DNA of 11,611 nt from Desulfobacteraceae bacterium. GTDB taxonomy: Bacteria; Desulfobacterota; Desulfobacteria; Desulfobacterales; Desulfosalsimonadaceae. The stretch spans positions 1 to 11,611 of the forward strand of contig SLGU01000060.1 in NCBI GenBank assembly GCA_007136525.1. Reading direction: 5' to 3'. Of the stretch, positions 7,400 to 11,611 are shown piece after piece. The position numbers were made by a program, and so were the translations under genes. Numbering within the stretch: the first letter of the stretch is position 1; every line of letters starts with the position of its first letter. The notes under the pieces are model-generated. The model worked only from the letters and a program-made list of their open reading frames with translations, searched no databases and was not told the DNA's origin.

Positions 7400-9742
7400 T
7401 TACCAGGGAAATTCAGGCCGATAGTACTGACCTGCCAGCCACGCGCTTAACTGATCATCATAGTGATCGGCCATTAAATGCCCGGACTGGCCGCCGGCTA
7501 TTACCGCATAGGTATCGATCTTTTTGTCCATTACCGCAATGAAGCGCAGCCCTGCCGCAAAATTCACGTTGAACGGGTCGTTTAGTGAATATGCAGCCCG
7601 GCCTACAGTTTCGTAATCCCCGGCATAGGGAAAGGGGCCGCGGTTGAAGAAAGGCCGCAATCGCCTGTTTTTCCCAATAACATGACTAAAGGCAACCGTC
7701 TGCTGGTCTTGCCACTGCCATGTGACAGGGTCCGAGCCGAAAGCGCCGGACAAGTCCGCCATGGCCGCGAGGTAGCTTTCTGCAAGCATGTGATCGAGCC
7801 CGCGGTCAAACCACCCTGAGTCCTGCTTGATCAGAAGGTAATCAAGCGCCTTGTAAGCCATGTATCCCTTGCCGGCAAAACGCTGATACAGGGTGTCCCC
7901 CAATTTTTCCTGAAACACGTTGTCCATCAAATGGCGATACCAGTTCGCATAAATGGCAGGCGCAGCCTTTTCCGGAAGGCTGACCGGGTTTTCAAGCCAG
8001 TCGGACAAAAGCGCCAATCCCGTTTTATGCATATCGGTAAATTTTTCCGGTTCCCGGTCTGCGTAGCCCCCAACCAGATCCAGCCACATGGGAAGCCGTT
8101 CGGCGGCATGCATGTTATACCATTCGGTCTGAAGATTTTTCATGTCCATGATCGTGAGCGTATCACTGGAACCCAATACGGCCTCGATGCGCATCATCCT
8201 GTAGGGAGAGGCATCGTCAACGGCGATCGGATAGGGGTAGTCATCTCCTGCCACGCGGTGGTTGGCCGTAATAATATACCCCTTTGGCGGATTATACAGT
8301 TCCGGCAATTCATCAAAGGGGATAAATCCCTTCCACCCGTAATTGCCGTCCCAGCCCGGCATTGGCATCAGCCCTGCCCCTTGTTTCCGGATGGGCAGAA
8401 GACCGGCTGTTTTGAATCCGATATTGCCGTGGATATCTGCATAAACAATGTTCTGGACCGGCGTTGAAAAATGCACCAGTGCATCGCAGAAATCATCCCA
8501 GTTTTGGGCCAGGTTCATCCCGATAACAGCATCCACGGTGCTTGTTTCAACATGGTGGGCGGTCCACCTGAGGCTTATGGCCGGATCTTCCGAAATCAAA
8601 GGACCGTTGCGGGTGACGATCACTTTAAGCGCTTCAGGTTCTGCGTTCCCCTTGATATAAATATCCTCCTCCAAGACCTCGGCCTCGTACCACCGGCCGT
8701 CAAAGAAAAAGCGGTCCGGGGCATCCGGGTCCCGTCTTTCTAAAAAGAGGTCCTGTGTATCGCCGATATTGGTCATTCCCCAGGCAATCTTGTCATTATG
8801 CCCGATCACAACGCCCGGCGCCCCCGGTATGGACCAGCCATATACTTGAAATGCCCCTTCCATATCGAGGCTGTTTTCAAACCATATAGACGGCAGGGAC
8901 AGGGAAAGATGCGGGTCGTTGGCAAGAAGCGCGCTGACTCCGGCCCACCGTCCGGGGCTCACCACCCATGAGTTGCTGCCGAATGACGGTAAAAATTCCT
9001 CTATTTGCACAAGTGCGTTTTCGGCGGCAAGGCCTGAAGCAGCCGATGAAGACATTTCCGCCTCAAACAAGGCCTGCTCCTTTTGCATTATCACAGGCGT
9101 TTCCCAGTCGCTGTAAGGCGGCATGATCGCATGAAACAAATGGGGGTCCAGCGCCTCCTGGAGCGACAGGCGAATGGACTCCTCCTGCCAGTTGCCGCCC
9201 AGATCAAAGGCCATCAGCGCAAGAATCCCGGTGATATCATAAATATCCCAAGGCTCAGGGGTTAACCCCAGGATCCGGAATTCAGGCGGCAGCCGCCCCT
9301 CATTGATCCGTTCGTTCACCCCCCTGGCATACTGCTCCATCACCGCTATACCATTGGCGGATGTTTTTTCTGCCACCCGCCGGGCAACCCGGTAAAGCCC
9401 CAATGTACGAAGAAAACGATCCGCTCCCACGAGGTCCGATCCGAACATCTCGGCAAGGCGGCCTTGAACCACCCGGCGGTTGAATTCCATCTGCCAGAGC
9501 CGCTCGTCCGCATGCACATACCCCTGAGAAAAAAACAGGGCGTTGAAGTCATCCGAGCGGATGTGGGCCACTCCGCGCGCGTCGCGCGAAACCGTTACCC
9601 GCGCCTCGATATTACGTGTAAAAGCAGCTGAATAGTCCGGCATGGAACGCGTGAGGATGATGTACAAGGCACCCCCTCCGGCAACGATGACCAGTAGAAT
9701 AATGGCAAACATTGAAAGCAGGATCTTCTTGAAACGACTCAT
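7400..9742 (-). CDS. Penicillin-acylase-family Ntn hydrolase, membrane-anchored (PA2)
   Basis: A 780-residue precursor of a second Ntn amidohydrolase. The N-terminus MSRFKKILL is followed by a single long hydrophobic segment (about 8-31) without a lipobox Cys, so it is probably a signal anchor with the enzyme in the periplasm. The alpha chain carries VSRDARGVAHI, GYVHADERLWQMEF and GRLAEMFG, all classical for the family. The beta chain should begin at Ser256 in GSNSWVVSP. His278 (in NDPH) then falls at beta-23 and Asn494 (in TANHR) at beta-239, close to the Asn241 of penicillin G acylase. DKIAWGMTN and the C-terminal GGQSGH...HYDD match too. The length and the beta-23 His resemble cephalosporin and homoserine-lactone acylases more than penicillin G acylase, but substrate cannot be assigned. 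The frame extends upstream to 9814; 9742 was chosen because the signal anchor begins there, although its ribosome site is weak. It is transcribed away from the gene at 9913. Confidence 0.9.
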   Translation of the reverse strand: MSRFKKILLSMFAIILLVIVAGGGALYIILTRSMPDYSAAFTRNIEARVTVSRDARGVAHIRSDDFNALFFSQGYVHADERLWQMEFNRRVVQGRLAEMFGSDLVGADRFLRTLGLYRVARRVAEKTSANGIAVMEQYARGVNERINEGRLPPEFRILGLTPEPWDIYDITGILALMAFDLGGNWQEESIRLSLQEALDPHLFHAIMPPYSDWETPVIMQKEQALFEAEMSSSAASGLAAENALVQIEEFLPSFGSNSWVVSPGRWAGVSALLANDPHLSLSLPSIWFENSLDMEGAFQVYGWSIPGAPGVVIGHNDKIAWGMTNIGDTQDLFLERRDPDAPDRFFFDGRWYEAEVLEEDIYIKGNAEPEALKVIVTRNGPLISEDPAISLRWTAHHVETSTVDAVIGMNLAQNWDDFCDALVHFSTPVQNIVYADIHGNIGFKTAGLLPIRKQGAGLMPMPGWDGNYGWKGFIPFDELPELYNPPKGYIITANHRVAGDDYPYPIAVDDASPYRMMRIEAVLGSSDTLTIMDMKNLQTEWYNMHAAERLPMWLDLVGGYADREPEKFTDMHKTGLALLSDWLENPVSLPEKAAPAIYANWYRHLMDNVFQEKLGDTLYQRFAGKGYMAYKALDYLLIKQDSGWFDRGLDHMLAESYLAAMADLSGAFGSDPVTWQWQDQQTVAFSHVIGKNRRLRPFFNRGPFPYAGDYETVGRAAYSLNDPFNVNFAAGLRFIAVMDKKIDTYAVIAGGQSGHLMADHYDDQLSAWLAGQYYRPEFPW

Positions 9743-9784
9743 TGCAATATCCGGGGTAAGGGTTAAAATGGGTCGCAAAGCCAA

Positions 9785-9804
9785 AGCGCATGCGGCGATG
9801 CGCT
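9785..9804. repeat. Inverted repeat AGCGCAT-N6-ATGCGCT
   Basis: Perfect 7-bp arms (9785-9791 and 9798-9804) around GCGGCG, in the divergent intergenic region 43 bp upstream of the PA2 start. It could be an operator or a leader hairpin in the PA2 transcript. No T-run follows on either strand, so it is not a terminator. Confidence 0.5.
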
Positions 9805-9831
9805 GAGGGGGCAAACAATCGGTTTAAAAAC

Positions 9832-9861
9832 TTGAAAAACAGGGAAAAAATTATAATTATA
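9832..9861. promoter_or_regulatory. Divergent promoter region with palindromic TATAATTATA
   Basis: TATAATTATA (9852-9861) is its own reverse complement and so offers a perfect TATAAT on each strand, toward the gene at 9913 and toward PA2. On the plus strand TTGAAA (9832-9837) lies upstream, 14 bp from TATAAT or 19 bp from TTATAC (9857-9862), both off the ideal 17. No good -35 is seen on the minus strand. The position in the middle of the 170-bp divergent gap and its AT-richness support a promoter; the exact boxes are uncertain. Confidence 0.4.
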
Positions 9862-9912
9862 CCGTATATGGCATTGTTTTTTTGGACCCAACCGCTACCG
9901 AGGCTTGTGAAG

Positions 9913-10386
9913 ATGAAAAAATTCCTGCCCCAATTGATCATCGCATTGACAGTCATTGTTTTTGCCCTGCCCGGCGAAGCGGCAGGCCATGGCATCGGGA
10001 TCGACCTGATCAAGCTCGTGGACGAAAGCCAGGATGGCGGAATGATTAATATTCACGGCCAGGTAGGCGTTTCAGGGGATGCTGCATTGAGCCTCGGATA
10101 CGCCCGCGGGGATGATATGACCATTATTGATGCCGGATTGAAGTACTATTTTGGCCGTTATATGGCCAGCCCTTTTGTTCAACTGGGCGTCGGGTATTTC
10201 GACCACGACCTTGGCAGTGACGTGGGGTTTATCGGCTTATTCGGCCTTGAGGGCAGGGTTGCAAGGCATATCGGATTTTCTAGCGCAGTGAAAATGACCG
10301 CCGGGGTCGATCGCAAATTTTTTTACCACACTTCATCACCCGTATTCCATGCGGTATTCAGCCTGATGGTGGTTTTCCCGCGATAG
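9913..10386 (+). CDS. Small exported protein, probable outer-membrane beta-barrel
   Basis: A 157-residue protein that I do not recognise by family. It opens with a clear signal peptide (MKKFLPQLIIALTVIVFALPGEA), with cleavage likely after Ala23. The mature part alternates polar and hydrophobic residues in short strands bounded by Gly/Asp turns: INIHGQVGV, AALSLGYARG, IIDAGLKYYFG, SPFVQLGVGYF, VGFIGLFGLEGRV, FSSAVKMTAGV and HAVFSLMVVF. That pattern fits a small, roughly eight-stranded outer-membrane barrel. The terminal Phe is followed by PR rather than being last. The ATG at 9913 was chosen over the in-frame ATGs at 9790 and 9868 because the signal peptide starts there and GAGG lies nine bases upstream. 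It is transcribed divergently from PA2 and convergently with the lipoprotein gene, with only 22 bp between the stops. Confidence 0.7.
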   Translation: MKKFLPQLIIALTVIVFALPGEAAGHGIGIDLIKLVDESQDGGMINIHGQVGVSGDAALSLGYARGDDMTIIDAGLKYYFGRYMASPFVQLGVGYFDHDLGSDVGFIGLFGLEGRVARHIGFSSAVKMTAGVDRKFFYHTSSPVFHAVFSLMVVFPR

Positions 10387-10408
10387 GCTTACGCCGGCGG
10401 GATGCCGT

Positions 10409-11437
10409 TTACCCTTCGTCCATGTATTGAATTTTACCCAGTTTCACACCGATATAATCCTTTATCCGGTCAATCAGCGAGGGCTTTTTAAAGGTAAGGA
10501 CGGTTTCCGCCTCCTGGTTTGAGAGCACCCCCGTCGCCAGGACCGTGTACTCGCCAGGGGGAATCGTCTTGCGGGGAACAACCAGAGTATGGGAATATTC
10601 ACCTTCTTCGGAATACGTGTCAAAGATGATATCCCCGTTCAACAGTGTCGTTACTTTCGAAAGAAGACCCATTTCAGCACTGAAGGTCCCATCCGGCTGA
10701 ACGGTGCTTTCCGCAACGACGAGCTCTTCACCTTCTGGCCCTACAAGCGTTATGAAAACAATATCATCCGGTTCGAACCGCACCCCTTCAAAAACGATGT
10801 CCGTGCCCATCAGGCTGGCAATGCCGAGACTGACAGCACCGGGTTTGGCCACAATCTGGGGTCCGACGATTTTAATCTTTCCCAATCGAATTCCGATCAT
10901 CTGCTTAATCCGATCACCTACTGAAGGCTCTGTAAACGTAAAACTTGTTTTCGCCTCCAGGTTCGACAGCATCCCCGTGGCCCTGGCAGTATATGTACCT
11001 GCAGAAATCGGTTTCCGGCTTAAAAGTAAAGTATGGCCGTACTCTCCCTCTTCGGAATAGGTATCAAAGGCGATATCCCCTCGCAATATGGTCGTTACTT
11101 TGGAAAGAAGGCCCACATTGGCAGTGAAGGTCCCGTCCGGTTCAACCCTGCCGTCCGCAACAACCACTTCTTCACCCTCAGGCCCCTCAAGAGTGATAAA
11201 AACCGAGTCGTCCGGTTGGAAACCCACACCTTCAAAAACGATGTCCGTACCCATCAGGCTGGGCACCCCAAGACTTGCCGAGCCCGGGCTGACAATAAGC
11301 TGGGGCCCGTGGACATAAGGATCAAAGGCGATTGGGCAAATACGCGCACAACCATAAAAAAGAAAGCCGGTTGCCGCAAAAATAAGGCTCGCCGAAAACA
11401 GCACTCTTAAAAATGTCCTTATTTTTTCAACAAACAT
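10409..11437 (-). CDS. Predicted lipoprotein with two tandem 148-residue domains
   Basis: A 342-residue protein of unknown function. The N-terminus has a basic stretch and a hydrophobic signal ending in LFYGCARIC; Cys30 is a plausible but imperfect lipid-attachment site. The rest is two copies of one unit, residues 44-190 and 192-337. Each runs from GPQ through LMGTDIVFEGV.F.PDD, FITL.GPEGEE, PDGTF, GLLSKVTT, FDTYSEEGEY.HTL and ATG.LSN, to DRIK..IG..LGKI. The strand-rich, Gly/Asp-turn pattern (FEGVGFQPDDSVFITL) resembles Ig-like or TIG-type beta-sandwich modules, and each copy ends in a short amphipathic helix. The copies remain similar at the DNA level, so the duplication looks recent or homogenised. 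The start at 11437 has AAGGAG six bases upstream; the in-frame ATG at 11479 lacks one. No enzymatic motif is visible. A surface-exposed binding or structural role is a guess. Confidence 0.75.
   Translation of the reverse strand: MFVEKIRTFLRVLFSASLIFAATGFLFYGCARICPIAFDPYVHGPQLIVSPGSASLGVPSLMGTDIVFEGVGFQPDDSVFITLEGPEGEEVVVADGRVEPDGTFTANVGLLSKVTTILRGDIAFDTYSEEGEYGHTLLLSRKPISAGTYTARATGMLSNLEAKTSFTFTEPSVGDRIKQMIGIRLGKIKIVGPQIVAKPGAVSLGIASLMGTDIVFEGVRFEPDDIVFITLVGPEGEELVVAESTVQPDGTFSAEMGLLSKVTTLLNGDIIFDTYSEEGEYSHTLVVPRKTIPPGEYTVLATGVLSNQEAETVLTFKKPSLIDRIKDYIGVKLGKIQYMDEG
10427..10864 (-). repeat. Second copy of the intragenic 444-bp tandem repeat
   Basis: Encodes residues 192-337 of the lipoprotein. 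It aligns without gaps to the copy at 10868-11308 at a period of exactly 148 codons. It contains the shared stretches LMGTDIVFEGV, GLLSKVTT and DTYSEEGEY. Confidence 0.85.
10868..11308 (-). repeat. First copy of the intragenic 444-bp tandem repeat
   Basis: Encodes residues 44-190 of the lipoprotein, directly after the signal and a short linker. Nucleotide identity to the second copy is high in several blocks, for example around AAAACGATGTCCGT and CAAAG.CGATATCCCC. Confidence 0.85.
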
Positions 11438-11447
11438 GGGGCGCTCC

Positions 11448-11528
11448 TTCATAAAAAGTTGTGAGTTTTTTATTGGCATGATTGATGGATTCGTAAAAAG
11501 TCGTTTTCAGACGGCTTTGTAAAAAGTT
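11448..11528. repeat. Three copies of a TTYRTAAAAAGTY box
   Basis: TTCATAAAAAGTT (11448-11460), TTCGTAAAAAGTC (11490-11502) and TTTGTAAAAAGTT (11516-11528) lie in the same orientation upstream of the lipoprotein gene. The first abuts the Shine-Dalgarno of that gene. The last two appear to belong to the repeat element that continues to the right edge. Confidence 0.55.
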
Positions 11529-11540
11529 CAAGATCAAGGC

Positions 11541-11604
11541 GCGAGCAATTTTTGAAGAATTGATAGTACTTATGCGTACGTGAGATTCTTCAAAGATTGC
11601 TCGC
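11541..11604. repeat. Long imperfect hairpin, part of a REP/MITE-like intergenic element
   Basis: Arms of 21 bp (11541-11561 and 11584-11604), starting GCGAGCAAT and ending in TTGCTCGC, match at 19 of 21 positions. Both mismatches would be G-U pairs in one of the two RNA strands. The 22-base centre holds two GTAC tetramers. No open frame is present. Together with the GTAAAAAGT boxes to the left, it looks like a non-autonomous mobile or REP-type unit. The right boundary is outside the window. Confidence 0.65.
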
Positions 11605-11611
11605 AACGCAG

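Noticed and set aside
10387..10408. CGGC-GGGAT-GCCG hairpin followed by TTT between the convergent stops
   Set aside because: Only four stem pairs and three T residues; too weak to call a bidirectional terminator, although termination of both genes is expected here.

Overview
The window looks like a piece of a Gram-negative, menaquinone-using chromosome of moderate GC content. Lipoprotein and signal-anchor N-termini, a small outer-membrane barrel candidate and the classical men pathway support this. The style of the intergenic repeats (a (GAAATC)n tract, and a long-hairpin element carrying GTAAAAAGT boxes) reminds me of sulfate-reducing Desulfobacterota. That placement rests on recall and is tentative.

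Layout from left to right. (1) 1-2930, minus strand: menF followed by menD, nine bases apart, encoding the first two committed steps of menaquinone synthesis (chorismate to isochorismate to SEPHCHC). menD runs off the left edge and lacks roughly its last 60-80 codons. (2) 2931-3151: a gene-free spacer with a possible menF promoter, a 15-bp palindrome and a weak terminator candidate. (3) 3152-9742, minus strand: a block of three genes. It holds a membrane-anchored penicillin-acylase-family Ntn hydrolase (PA2), then a bile acid:sodium symporter (BASS) family transporter with an unusual exported domain in front of its membrane part, then a second acylase (PA1) that is a predicted lipoprotein. The transporter and PA1 are one base apart and almost certainly co-expressed. 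PA2 is separated from them by about 250 bp that hold a hexamer repeat and an inverted repeat. (4) 9743-9912: a divergent promoter region with a TATAATTATA palindrome. (5) 9913-10386, plus strand: a small exported, probably beta-barrel protein. (6) 10409-11437, minus strand: a predicted lipoprotein made of two near-identical 148-residue units. (7) 11438-11611: an intergenic repeat element with a 21-bp-arm hairpin, cut by the right edge.

How the genes may work together: menF and menD form an ordinary biosynthetic pair. The most distinctive part is the acylase-transporter-acylase block. Two extracytoplasmic amidohydrolases with intact Ntn residues flank a transporter from a family that carries organic acids. 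A plausible inference is that N-acylated compounds are cleaved in the periplasm and a carboxylate product is imported. The substrate cannot be read from the sequence. No transposase, CRISPR array, tRNA or rRNA gene was seen.
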